11,999 bases of DNA from XN24 sp964413755 (GTDB taxonomy: Bacteria > Pseudomonadota > Gammaproteobacteria > Steroidobacterales > XN24), in contig CAYPTW010000073.1 in assembly GCA_964413755.1 (NCBI GenBank), positions 1 to 11,999 of the forward strand, in the 5' to 3' direction. The stretch's first letter is position 1. The number at the start of each line of letters is the position of its first letter. Below the pieces are notes generated by a model, which searched no databases, had not been told where the DNA came from, and saw nothing but the letters and a program-made list of their open reading frames with translations. Shown in pieces: positions 1 through 6,965 of this stretch. The translations under genes and the position numbers were made by a program.

Positions 1-707
1 TCGTGCGTCTTGCCGAGCGCCTGCAGCGCCATCTCGAACTCGCGTACCGACTCCACCGGGATGCCGCGGTCCTGCGCGCCGAAAATGCCGAGGATCGGCA
101 TCCGCAGCGGCGCCAGTTCGGCCGGGTCGGTGACCAGGCGGCCGTAGTAGATCACCGCGGCGTCCAGTTCCTCGGGCATCTGCAGCGCCAGGCGCAGCGA
201 CATGGCGCCGCCGAGACACCAGCCGATGCTGCCGACCTCGTCGACACCGCCCTCGGTCTCCAGCCAGCGCAGCGCGGCGCCCAGGTGCCGCCCGGCGCGG
301 TCCTCGTCGCGCATCAGCGCCTGCATCAGCGTGCGCGCCTCCCCGGGCTCGCCGGCCACGTTGCCTTCATACAGGTCGACCGCCAGCGCCAGGTAGCCCG
401 CGGCAGCAAGGCGATTGCTCATCTCGCGGATATTGTCGTTCAGGCCCCACCATTCGTGGATCACCACCAGGCCGGCGCGCGGCGTGCCGTCAGGCCGCGC
501 CAGGTAGCCGCGACCGGGCCCGTAATCGACTTCCGCGCCGACCACGCCCGTGGCGGCCTCGCCGCCGGCCGCACCCGCAACGGGCTCATCCGCGGCATGC
601 TCGCGCGCCATGGCGTCGACATAATCCGCGCCGCGTTCGGCGGGCTCGGCAGCGGGCAGCGCATGCCAGCCCATGACCAGGAACAACACCAGCAACAACT
701 TGCGCAT
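1..707 (-). CDS. Exported dienelactone hydrolase family protein (C-terminus beyond window)
   Basis: An alpha/beta hydrolase of the dienelactone hydrolase family, whose members hydrolyse lactones or esters; the actual substrate here cannot be told. Translated on the minus strand, the 235 visible residues begin with a signal peptide (MRKLLLVLFLVMGWHALPAAE). A low-complexity Ala/Gly/Glu linker follows (about 22-60), then the hydrolase domain with HEWWGLN at 84-90 and the nucleophile elbow GWCLGG (Cys164). Asp213 in GAQDRGIP fits the second triad member: Cys and Asp are 49 residues apart, close to the 48 of classical DLH. The catalytic His should lie just past the left edge. The ATG overlaps the glgC stop (TGATG). 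A GGAGG 7 nt upstream (715-719, inside glgC) supports this start and suggests translational coupling. The signal peptide is unusual, since many DLH enzymes are cytosolic. Partial only because of the window edge. Confidence 0.88.
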   Translation of the reverse strand, partial: MRKLLLVLFLVMGWHALPAAEPAERGADYVDAMAREHAADEPVAGAAGGEAATGVVGAEVDYGPGRGYLARPDGTPRAGLVVIHEWWGLNDNIREMSNRLAAAGYLALAVDLYEGNVAGEPGEARTLMQALMRDEDRAGRHLGAALRWLETEGGVDEVGSIGWCLGGAMSLRLALQMPEELDAAVIYYGRLVTDPAELAPLRMPILGIFGAQDRGIPVESVREFEMALQALGKTH

Positions 708-1963
708 CACAGGGCCTCCAGCATGTCTCGTGTTACCAGGACGACGCCCTCGCGGGTGACGAAAAACCTGCGCCGGTCCTCCTCCGGATCGACGCCGATG
801 ATGATGCCGTCCGGCAGGGTCGTGTCCTCGTCGATGATCGCCTTGACGACGTGGCAACCGCGCCCGATCTCGACATTCGGCAGGACGATGGACCGTTCCA
901 CCACGGTGCGTTCGGCCACCCGCACGTTACTGAACAGCACGGAGTCGCGCACCAGCGCGCCCGAGATGATGCAGCCGCCGGAGACCATGGAGTTCAGGGC
1001 GCGGCCCTGGCGCTCGGTGTCGTCGAGGATGAACTTGGCGGGCGGCAGCTGGGCCTGGTAGGTCCAGATGGGCCACTCCTGGTCGTACAGGTTCAGCTCC
1101 GGCGCCACGTAGGTGAGCTCGATGTTCGCCTCGTAGAAGGCGTCGACGTTACCGACGTCACGCCAGTAGAGCTGCACCTTGGTCTCCGCATCCTGGAACA
1201 CGTAGGCGTGCACCTTGTCGCCGGCCGCGATGCCGTCGGGCACGATATTGCGCCCGAAATCGTGCGCCGATTCCGCATCCCCGGCATCGGAGCGCAACAT
1301 GCGCTCCAGGTAGTCGGCGTTGAACACGTAGATGCCCATGGACGCCAGGGCGATCCCTTCGCGCCCCGGGATGGGTTCCGGATCCAACGGCTTCTCGACG
1401 AAGCGGGTGATGCGGTTGCTCTCGTCGATGGTGACGATGCCGAACTCGCGCGCACGCTCCACCGGCACCTCGACCGTGCCGACCGTGACGTCGGCGCCGC
1501 TCTCGGCGTGTTCGGCCAGCATCAGGCCGTAGTCCATCTTGTAGATGTGATCCCCCGCGAGCACCAGCACGTAGTCCGGTTCCTGGCGCCGCAGGTAGTC
1601 GAGGTTCTGGAACACCGCGTCGGCAGTGCCCTTGTACCAGGAGGCATCGATCTGCTGCTGCGCCGGCAGGATCTCCACGAACTCGCCGAACTCGCCGCGG
1701 AAGTAGCCCCAGGCGCGCTGCAGGTGGACGATCAGGTCGTGCGCCTTGTACTGGGTCAGCACGGCGATGCGCCGGATGCCGGAGTTCACGCAGTTCGACA
1801 GCGGGAAGTCGATGATGCGGTACTTGCCGCCGAACGGCGTGGCCGGCTTGGCGCGCGACAGGGTCAGCGCCTTCAGTCGCGAACCGCGTCCGCCGGCCAG
1901 AATGAGCGCCACGGTATCGCGGGTCAGGCTGCTGACGTAGCGTCCGGGTCTTCCCGTCTTCAT
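707..1963 (-). CDS. glgC: Glucose-1-phosphate adenylyltransferase (ADP-glucose pyrophosphorylase)
   Basis: Makes ADP-glucose from glucose-1-phosphate and ATP, the committed step of bacterial glycogen synthesis, in the cytosol. With the ATG at 1963 the protein has 418 residues, close to E. coli GlgC (about 430). Visible motifs: nucleotide-binding LAGGRGSRL (22-30); AKPATPFGGKYRIIDF (38-53), including the region tied to activator binding in enteric enzymes; WYKGTADAV (109-117); AGDHIYKMDY (136-145); the glucose-1-phosphate site FVEKP (188-192); YWRDVGN (266-272). A C-terminal beta-helix domain follows (SGGCIISGALV) and the protein ends VLVTRDMLEAL. The frame stays open upstream to 2047, but those 28 residues are Arg-rich and do not resemble the family. 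The ATG at 1963 is preceded by GGGGGA and gives the expected MKTGRPGRYVSSLTRDT start. The gene is divergent from glgA, and its stop overlaps the start of the hydrolase gene behind it. Confidence 0.96.
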   Translation of the reverse strand: MKTGRPGRYVSSLTRDTVALILAGGRGSRLKALTLSRAKPATPFGGKYRIIDFPLSNCVNSGIRRIAVLTQYKAHDLIVHLQRAWGYFRGEFGEFVEILPAQQQIDASWYKGTADAVFQNLDYLRRQEPDYVLVLAGDHIYKMDYGLMLAEHAESGADVTVGTVEVPVERAREFGIVTIDESNRITRFVEKPLDPEPIPGREGIALASMGIYVFNADYLERMLRSDAGDAESAHDFGRNIVPDGIAAGDKVHAYVFQDAETKVQLYWRDVGNVDAFYEANIELTYVAPELNLYDQEWPIWTYQAQLPPAKFILDDTERQGRALNSMVSGGCIISGALVRDSVLFSNVRVAERTVVERSIVLPNVEIGRGCHVVKAIIDEDTTLPDGIIIGVDPEEDRRRFFVTREGVVLVTRDMLEAL

Positions 1964-2091
1964 GACATCCCCCAGGTGCTCTTGGATCCTCCGCATACGA
2001 TAGCAGCACCTTCGACCCGCGCCACGTCCGGTTGCCCTACCACGCACCGCTACTGTGTTAAATTCGCCCCAACTTTCCCGCGCCGCCTTGA
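1964..2091. promoter_or_regulatory. Divergent glgC/glgA promoter region
   Basis: This 128-bp gap separates two divergent genes of one pathway, so both promoters must lie here or inside the opposite gene. On the minus strand the best glgC candidate is an extended -10, TGC-TATCGT (ACGATA on plus at 1997-2002), without a clear -35. It would start transcription near 1990 and leave about 27 nt of leader. On the plus strand, TGTGTTAAATT (2054-2064) is the only AT-rich -10-like element before glgA, with TTGCCC at 2032-2037 too far away (about 20 bp) to be an ideal -35. glgA has an in-frame TGA immediately before its ATG and no clear Shine-Dalgarno. Element assignments are weak; the region's role is inferred from gene layout. 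Confidence 0.4.
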
Positions 2092-3567
2092 ATGCCTCCC
2101 AAGCCCCGGATCCTGTTCGTCGTCGCCGAAGCCTGGCCGCTGGTCAAGACGGGCGGGCTGGCGGACGTCGTGCCGGCGCTGGCGCAGGCGCTGATCGAGC
2201 AGGGTCACGACGTGCGGCTGTTGCTGCCGGGCTACCGCGACGTGGAGGAAGCCTTTGCCGGCAAGGCCGCGGGGCGCGCCTTCGAGGTGCTGCCCGGCCT
2301 GCCGCATGCGCGCCTGCTGCGCGGCCGCCTGCCCGGCTACGACATCCCGACCTGGCTGCTGCATTGCGCCCCGCTGTACGACCGGCCGGGCGGGCCTTAC
2401 ACCGACGCACAGGGACGCGACTGGGACGACAACAGCCTGCGCTTCGCGCTGCTCGGCAAGGTCGGCGCCATGTTCGGCGCGGGTGCTGGTCTCGACGGCT
2501 GGCGCGCAGACGTCCTGCACGGCCACGACTGGCACGCCGGCCTCATGTCGGCCTATGCGCATTTCGACCCCGCGGTCACCGCCGCCACCGTCTTCACCAT
2601 CCACAACCTCGCCTACCAGGGGAACTTCCCGCCGACGGTGCGCGAGACGCTGCATGTCCCGGCCTCCGCCTTCCTGCCCGACGGTCTCGAGTTCTACGGC
2701 CATCTCAGCTTCATGAAAGCCGGCCTGTGGTACTCCGACCGGCTCACCACCGTGAGCCCGACCTATGCGCGGCAAATCCGCACCGAAGAATATGGTCACG
2801 GCATGGCGGGCGTATTGAGCGCGCGCGGGGCCGCGCTCACGGGCATCCTCAACGGTGTCGACAAGCAGGCCTGGAACCCGGCGACCGATCCCATGCTGCC
2901 AGCGCGCTACGAGGCGGCCGACATGGCGGGCAAGGCCCGCTGCAAGCTCGAGCTGCAGGACCGCTTCGGGCTGGCGCGTGGACCTGACGTCCCGCTCATC
3001 GGCATGGTCGGGCGCATGACCTCGCAAAAGGGCTGGGACCTGCTGCCGGAAGCCATGGAGCGGCTGGCTGCAGAGAAAGTCCAGTGGGCCCTGCTGGGGA
3101 GCGGCGACGCCGAGCTCGAGGCGAGCCTGCGCCGGCTGGCCACACGCCACCCCGGCAGCGTCGGGCTGCACGTCGGCTACGACGAGGCGCTCTCGCACCT
3201 GGTGATCGCCGGGGCGGATCTCTTCACCGTGCCCTCGCGCTTTGAACCCTCGGGCCTGACGCAGATGTACAGCCAGCTCTACGGCACGGCGCCGGTGGTG
3301 CGGCGCACCGGCGGGCTGGCGGACAGCGTCGTGCAGGCGACGCCGGACAGCCTCGCCGACGGTAGCGGCACGGGGTTCCTGTTCGAGGAGGCCAGCGGCG
3401 GCGCGCTCGCCGGCGCGCTCGAGGCTGCCGTGCAGCTGTACCGTGACGACCGGGTTTCCTGGGCGACTTTGCAGGGCAACGGCATGCGCCAGGACTTTGG
3501 CTGGCAGCAGCCGGCCGCGGCCTACGCCCGGGTCTACCGGGAGGCGGCGCGGCGGCGTGCGGGATAA
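2092..3567 (+). CDS. glgA: Glycogen synthase (ADP-glucose type, GT5)
   Basis: Transfers glucose from ADP-glucose to the growing alpha-1,4-glucan, using the product of the divergently transcribed glgC. At 491 residues it is slightly longer than E. coli GlgA (477). The N-terminal Rossmann domain opens KPRILFVVAEAWPLVKTGG, with the substrate-binding KTGGLADV at 19-26. HGHDWHAG (143-150) and FTIHNLAYQG (168-177) follow, then LNGVD (253-257). The C-terminal domain has VGRMTSQKGWDLL (306-318) and the catalytic PSRFEPSGLTQ (381-391) with Glu385, then RRTGGLADSV. Position 387 is Ser where E. coli has Cys in FEPCGL; Glu and Gly around it are kept, so activity is expected. The start is fixed by an in-frame TGA at 2089-2091 directly before the ATG. 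The ribosome binding site is poor. Branching enzyme, phosphorylase and debranching enzyme genes are not in the window. Confidence 0.96.
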   Translation: MPPKPRILFVVAEAWPLVKTGGLADVVPALAQALIEQGHDVRLLLPGYRDVEEAFAGKAAGRAFEVLPGLPHARLLRGRLPGYDIPTWLLHCAPLYDRPGGPYTDAQGRDWDDNSLRFALLGKVGAMFGAGAGLDGWRADVLHGHDWHAGLMSAYAHFDPAVTAATVFTIHNLAYQGNFPPTVRETLHVPASAFLPDGLEFYGHLSFMKAGLWYSDRLTTVSPTYARQIRTEEYGHGMAGVLSARGAALTGILNGVDKQAWNPATDPMLPARYEAADMAGKARCKLELQDRFGLARGPDVPLIGMVGRMTSQKGWDLLPEAMERLAAEKVQWALLGSGDAELEASLRRLATRHPGSVGLHVGYDEALSHLVIAGADLFTVPSRFEPSGLTQMYSQLYGTAPVVRRTGGLADSVVQATPDSLADGSGTGFLFEEASGGALAGALEAAVQLYRDDRVSWATLQGNGMRQDFGWQQPAAAYARVYREAARRRAG

Positions 3568-3569
3568 GC

Positions 3570-3588
3570 ATCGTCGCGGCGCGACGAT
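3570..3588. repeat. Perfect 8-bp inverted repeat just after glgA
   Basis: ATCGTCGC and GCGACGAT flank a 3-nt loop, starting 3 bases after the glgA stop codon. The stem would form in RNA from either strand. There is no T-tract on either side, so it is not a standard intrinsic terminator. It could protect the glgA mRNA 3' end or aid Rho-dependent or bidirectional termination; that is inference. Confidence 0.4.
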
Positions 3589-3914
3589 AGGTCGGCAGAT
3601 CGGCCAGGGCATTCCGGGTACACGGAGACAAGGCAACCTTGGATCCACGCGATCCGCGTAGTCTGGCGGCGCTTATCGCCTCGAGTGCGAACCCTTGACC
3701 CGGGACGCCCGCGGCCGACCTGCCTTGAACCGGTGGCCCCCCGAGCGGGGTGGCGGCGCGGAGACGAAGCATAGCCCGAAAGCTGTCGCGATGCCTAGCG
3801 CAACCGGGTTATGTCACATCAAATCTAAACAAATCAATTGCTTGCGCGACTTAATTCGCTCGCTTTGGCGCGCTTTCGCCGCGTTTTCGGCCCCGCAATC
3901 GGTCGAATCGACTA

Positions 3915-3942
3915 TTGACACGCCGCAACAAATCTCTATGCT
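3915..3942 (+). promoter_or_regulatory. Sigma70-type promoter for the exported-protein/DUF192 pair
   Basis: A perfect -35 (TTGACA, 3915-3920), a 16-bp spacer and a -10 of TATGCT (3937-3942, 4 of 6 consensus). Transcription would start near 3949, leaving about 25 nt before the ATG at 3974. An in-frame ATG at 3938 lies inside this -10 and so cannot be the normal start. A palindrome, GTCGA-A-TCGAC (3902-3912), ends two bases before the -35 and could be an activator or operator site. Confidence 0.6.
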
Positions 3943-3973
3943 CGCGGCCTCCATTTTCGCCCCTGGCGCGCCC

Positions 3974-4528
3974 ATGAACCGCCTCCTCCTCCCTGCCGCC
4001 TGCCTCGCGATCGGACTGCTCGCCGGATCCCCGGCCAGCGGCGCCGACGACGCCACGGCGTGCCTGCCCGGCGGCGAGGGGCGGCTGCAGATGGAGATCA
4101 GCGGTTATTTCGATGCGACACTCGACTGGGGCAACGCGGGCACGCGCTGCGCGGGCGGTCCACGCCCGGAAGGCGATGCCCTGCGGCTGATGTTCGGCCG
4201 GGCCGACGATGCACTGATGGTGGTCATCGCCATCGCCGGCCTCGAGCGCGGCGCCGTGGGCGCCCGCCTGCCGGCCAACCTCACCGTCGTGCGCGAGGGA
4301 CGCGGGGAATTCTTCGGCACGCTGGGCGCGGACAGCTGCCTGGTGGAAGTCACGGAGAACGCGGCGCTGGCCGATGCGCCGGACAGCTACCGGGTGAGCG
4401 GCAGCGGACGTTGCCTGGCGCCGATCGAGGCCGTGGCCGGATCGAGCGAGATTCGCATCGCGCCCTTCGAGTTCACCGGCTTCGCCGAGTGGCCGGTGGA
4501 GACCGCGGTTGAGCCCGGCTCTGAGTGA
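3974..4528 (+). CDS. Exported protein of unknown function with four cysteines
   Basis: I do not recognise the family. The 184-residue product starts with a signal peptide (MNRLLLPAACLAIGLLAGSP), with likely cleavage near residue 23 (ASG-A). The mature part of about 160 residues should be periplasmic or outer-surface. It has four cysteines (30, 59, 122, 147), an even number that could form two disulfides, and looks beta-rich, with short segments such as LMVVIAIAGL (81-90) and the ending IRIAPFEFTGFAEWP. SGSGRC (142-147) and FGTLGADSC (114-122) give it a lipid- or ligand-binding-like beta look, but no fold is assigned. The start at 3974 is chosen because the promoter -10 covers the upstream in-frame ATG. 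The next gene starts 21 bases beyond the stop, so the two are probably co-transcribed. Confidence 0.75.
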   Translation: MNRLLLPAACLAIGLLAGSPASGADDATACLPGGEGRLQMEISGYFDATLDWGNAGTRCAGGPRPEGDALRLMFGRADDALMVVIAIAGLERGAVGARLPANLTVVREGRGEFFGTLGADSCLVEVTENAALADAPDSYRVSGSGRCLAPIEAVAGSSEIRIAPFEFTGFAEWPVETAVEPGSE

Positions 4529-4549
4529 GGCAGTGAGGGATTGACTGGG

Positions 4550-5020
4550 GTGAGACGCTACCTGTTACCCGGCTTGTGCGTGATCGCGCTGGTGCTGGCG
4601 CTGCACACCATGACACTGGCTTCCGGCACCCTCGGCGACCTGCCGCTGGAACAGGTCGAGATCGTCGGCGCGGACGACGCGCGACACCGTTTCGAGGTGC
4701 GCCTGGCCGACACGCCCGAAGCGCGCAGCCGCGGCCTGATGTACGTCACCGCGCTGGAACCGCGTCACGGCATGCTGTTCGACTTCGGCGAGACGCGCCA
4801 GGTCGGCATGTGGATGAAGAACACGCCGCTGTCGCTGGACATGCTGTTCATCGACGCCGGCGGGTTCATCCGGCGCATCGCCGCCGAGACGCGGCCGTTC
4901 TCCACGGAGATCGTGCGCTCGGGCGTCCCGGTGCGCGCGGTGCTGGAGATTCGCGGCGGCCTGGCGGCCGAGCTCGGCATCGAGCCCGGCGACCGGGTCG
5001 TCCACCGCATCTTCGACTAG
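4550..5020 (+). CDS. DUF192 family exported protein
   Basis: A 156-residue protein with a clear N-terminal hydrophobic signal (MRRYLLPGLCVIALVLALH, then TMTLASG). The DUF192 (PF02643) domain follows, recognised from RGLMYVTALEPRHGMLFDF (61-79), the hallmark VGMWMKNTPLSLDMLFID (85-102), and the ending VRAVLEI-GG-A-LGI-PGDRV. Family members are small, single-domain, often exported proteins with no settled biochemical role. The frame is open from a TTG at 4541, but a GAGGGA (4535-4540) abuts that TTG directly. The GTG at 4550 is 9 nt from it, a proper spacing, and gives a cleaner signal peptide, so it is preferred. The gene follows the four-cysteine exported protein closely and probably shares its promoter. 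Its TAG stop overlaps that of convergent hemN. Confidence 0.9.
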   Translation: MRRYLLPGLCVIALVLALHTMTLASGTLGDLPLEQVEIVGADDARHRFEVRLADTPEARSRGLMYVTALEPRHGMLFDFGETRQVGMWMKNTPLSLDMLFIDAGGFIRRIAAETRPFSTEIVRSGVPVRAVLEIRGGLAAELGIEPGDRVVHRIFD

Positions 5021-6414
5021 ATCACCTTCGAGAAGCGCTGCTCCGCGAGCCTTGCCGCCAGGTAGGCGTCGAAGGGCATGGCGATCGGCCGCAACAGGAA
5101 GCGGCCCTTCGGCGTGACGCGGATGGTGTCCTCACCCAGCTCCACCAGCTCGTCGGCAGCCAGCTTCTCCATCTCGCCCAGTTCGCGCGCGAAGTATTCC
5201 GGGAAGTCGATGCCGTGGCGGGCCTCGATCTGGCGCATGTCCATGGTGCCGCCGCACATCAGCTGGTGGATCACCTCGCGGCGCAGGACGTCGTCCGGCG
5301 TCAGCTCCACGCCGCGCAGCACGGGGATGTGCCCGGCGTCGATGGCGTCGTAGTAGTCGTGGCGCAGCTTGATGCTCTGCGAATAGCTGTGGCCGACCTT
5401 GCCGATGGCGCTCACGCCCAGCCCGATGAGGTCGAGCTCGGCGTGGGTCGAATAGCCCTGGAAGTTGCGGTGCAGGGTGCCGTTGTTGCGCGCCTTCACC
5501 AGGTCGTCTTCCGGCAGGGCGAAATGGTCCATGCCGATGTACTCGTAGCCGCGCTCGGTGAGGAACTCCACGGTACGGGTGAGCAGGGCCAGCTTCTCCG
5601 CTGCCGAAGGCATGTCCTCGTTGCGGATCAGGCGCTGGGCGCGGAACATTTCCGGCAGGTGGGCGTAGCTGTAGGCGGCAATGCGGTCGGGCTTCGCCTG
5701 CACCACGGATTCCAGGGTGTGGGTGAAGCTGTCGGCCGTCTGCCGCGGCAGGCCGTAGATCAGGTCCACCGACACGCCGCGGAAGCCGTGCTCGCGCGCC
5801 TGGCGGATCAGGAACAGCGTCCACTCCTCGTCCTGCAGGCGGTTCACGGCCTGCTGTACCTGCGGGTCGAAGTCCTGGATGCCGAGGGAAAGGCGGTTGA
5901 AGCCGAGCTCGGCCAGGCGCGGGATGGTGTTCTTGTCCACGCTGCGCGGGTCGATCTCGATCGAGTACTCGCGCTGCTCGCCGTGGTGCAGGCCGAAGTT
6001 GTTGAACAGGCCTTCCATCACCTTGGTGAACTGCGTGTCGTTGAGGAAGGTCGGCGTACCACCGCCGAAGTGCAGCTGGTCGACGCGCCGGCGCGGGTCG
6101 AACAGCCGGCCCTGCAGGCGCATCTCTTCCACCAGGTGCTCGACGTACGGGTCGGCGCTGTGCTGGTGGCGGGTGATGATCTTGTGGCAGCCGCAGTAGT
6201 AGCAGAGGGAATGACAGAACGGGACGTGCACGTAGATCGACAGCGGGTGCGCCTCGGGCTCCCCGGCGTTGCTGGCCAGTGCCAGGCGCTTGTAGTCCTC
6301 CTCCGTGAAGCCGTCGTGGAACTGCACGGCGGTCGGGTAGGAGGTATAGCGCGGCCCGCGCCCGTCGTAGCGCTTGATCAGGTCGAGGTCGAACTCAGCC
6401 GTCTTGGTCGTCAT
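5017..6414 (-). CDS. hemN: Oxygen-independent coproporphyrinogen III oxidase (radical SAM)
   Basis: Converts coproporphyrinogen III to protoporphyrinogen IX by radical-SAM decarboxylation, the oxygen-independent step of haem synthesis, in the cytosol. The 465 residues compare with 457 in E. coli HemN. The N-terminus has the HemN-specific RYDGRGPRYTSYPTAVQF (15-32), which separates it from HemW. The radical-SAM motif is CHSLCYYCGC, with Cys67, Cys71 and Cys74 binding the cluster and the HemN-typical fourth Cys76. GGGTP is at 117-121. IQDFDPQVQQAVNR and GVSVDLIYGLPRQT are further family blocks, and MCGGTMD marks the C-terminal HemN domain. The ATG at 6414 has GGTGAG just upstream. The lipoprotein gene lies 115 bp upstream on the same strand. 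I looked for an FNR/ANR site in that gap and found none convincing. The 3' end overlaps the DUF192 gene by 4 bp. Confidence 0.96.
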   Translation of the reverse strand: MTTKTAEFDLDLIKRYDGRGPRYTSYPTAVQFHDGFTEEDYKRLALASNAGEPEAHPLSIYVHVPFCHSLCYYCGCHKIITRHQHSADPYVEHLVEEMRLQGRLFDPRRRVDQLHFGGGTPTFLNDTQFTKVMEGLFNNFGLHHGEQREYSIEIDPRSVDKNTIPRLAELGFNRLSLGIQDFDPQVQQAVNRLQDEEWTLFLIRQAREHGFRGVSVDLIYGLPRQTADSFTHTLESVVQAKPDRIAAYSYAHLPEMFRAQRLIRNEDMPSAAEKLALLTRTVEFLTERGYEYIGMDHFALPEDDLVKARNNGTLHRNFQGYSTHAELDLIGLGVSAIGKVGHSYSQSIKLRHDYYDAIDAGHIPVLRGVELTPDDVLRREVIHQLMCGGTMDMRQIEARHGIDFPEYFARELGEMEKLAADELVELGEDTIRVTPKGRFLLRPIAMPFDAYLAARLAEQRFSKVI

Positions 6415-6529
6415 GTCTCACCACGTCATCGTTGTTATCTGGCGCCGGCGCGGCCCGCAGCCGCTGCCCGGCAGGTACCGGATTGCGAATCATTCCTGAA
6501 CGGCCACGCCGGGGGAATCGTGGCTTCCC

Positions 6530-6931
6530 TCAATCCGGGACGGCCGCAGGCGCCGCAAGGCAGCGCACATCATAGCGGAGATCGTGCCTTGCCCCGCGCT
6601 GCTCCTGCGGTGGCACGGGCGCGCGGCCGAGCACTTCCCAGCCCGCCGGGCAATAGCCCAGGCGCTTCATCCAGCCGCCGAGCCACTCCATGCGCTTGGC
6701 CTCGGCCTCCGCGCTGTCGGCGGGATAGAGGCTCGAGGTGCTGGCCTCGAACAGGAAGATGCCGGGTCGCTGCCAGTCCTCGCGCAGGTCGCTCATGGAG
6801 TGGCGGTGGTAGTCCACCCGGTCCTCCATGGCTGCACACCCGGCGAGACCGGCGAACAGGCACAGCAGCATCGTGCGGGACCACCACCAGGGACTGGGGC
6901 GCCATCGCCCGGGGTGAATGCGTGTGTTCAT
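6530..6931 (-). CDS. Putative lipoprotein of unknown function
   Basis: A 133-residue protein with a lipoprotein signal: a Trp/Arg-rich n-region (PSPWWWSR), hydrophobic MLLCLFAG, and lipobox LAGC (29-32), so Cys32 would be the lipidated residue and the mature part about 100 residues. The mature sequence has FEASTSSLYPADSA (61-74) and RMEWLGGWMKRLGYCPAGW (80-98), the latter looking like a conserved core, plus Cys94 and Cys124, which could form a disulfide. The function is not known to me. Met21 is a possible alternative start giving a shorter, more usual signal peptide. However, neither start has a good ribosome binding site, and a -10 element lies exactly where a leaderless transcript from the ATG at 6931 would begin. 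hemN lies 115 bp downstream on the same strand. Confidence 0.75.
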   Translation of the reverse strand: MNTRIHPGRWRPSPWWWSRTMLLCLFAGLAGCAAMEDRVDYHRHSMSDLREDWQRPGIFLFEASTSSLYPADSAEAEAKRMEWLGGWMKRLGYCPAGWEVLGRAPVPPQEQRGARHDLRYDVRCLAAPAAVPD

Positions 6932-6937
6932 AGAGCG

Positions 6938-6965
6938 ATTCTACCGGCAGTCGGCCCAGGCACAA
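6938..6965 (-). promoter_or_regulatory. Promoter of the lipoprotein gene, giving a leaderless mRNA
   Basis: On the minus strand TTGTGC (plus 6960-6965), a 16-bp spacer and TAGAAT (plus 6938-6943, 5 of 6 to the -10 consensus) precede the ATG at 6931 by only six bases. Transcription would therefore start at or next to the A of the start codon. No Shine-Dalgarno exists. The -35 overlaps the T-tract of the receptor terminator. Confidence 0.5.

Larger units (their letters stand above)
3568..3973. other. Non-coding region between glgA and the exported-protein gene, possibly holding a structured RNA
   Basis: No credible protein is encoded in these 406 bases; the open frames found lack family-like sequence and ribosome binding sites. 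From about 3590 to 3780 the DNA is GC-rich and full of complementary segments. Examples are AAGG/CCTT around 3631-3640, ACGCG/CGCGT around 3647-3659, a GC-rich hairpin near 3735-3753, and a long-range 8-bp match between 3589-3596 and 3714-3721. CCTTG followed by a CC-rich element recurs at 3637, 3693 and 3723. From about 3780 to 3960 base composition becomes AT-richer. On the minus strand TTGATT-N18-CATAAC (plus 3808-3837) resembles a promoter pointing back toward glgA. No known RNA family could be identified by eye. Confidence 0.3.

Noticed and set aside
461..664. 67-codon minus-strand frame
   Set aside because: It lies in a different frame inside the dienelactone hydrolase gene, whose own frame continues to the window edge with intact motifs.
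1964..2047. N-terminal extension of glgC to 2047
   Set aside because: The 28 extra residues are not family-like, and the ATG at 1963 has a ribosome binding site and gives the expected N-terminus.
851..2194. 447-codon plus-strand frame opposite glgC
   Set aside because: Antisense to a well-supported glgC, with shadow-like composition and no ribosome binding site.
2050..3648. 532-codon minus-strand frame opposite glgA
   Set aside because: glgA carries all GT5 motifs on the plus strand; this frame has no recognisable domain.
3224..3772. 182-codon minus-strand frame overlapping the glgA 3' end
   Set aside because: Arg/Pro/Ala-rich with no motif, and half of it lies antisense to the conserved glgA C-terminus.
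6415..6529. Possible FNR/ANR box upstream of hemN
   Set aside because: TTGAT-N4-ATCAA was looked for because hemN is often under anaerobic control. Only a partial TGAT was found near the AATCATTCC element, with the second half wrong.
4576..6933. 785-codon open frame on the plus strand
   Set aside because: It is mostly antisense to hemN, which has all family motifs. The translation is Arg/Ala/His/Val-rich shadow sequence without domains, typical of high-GC DNA.
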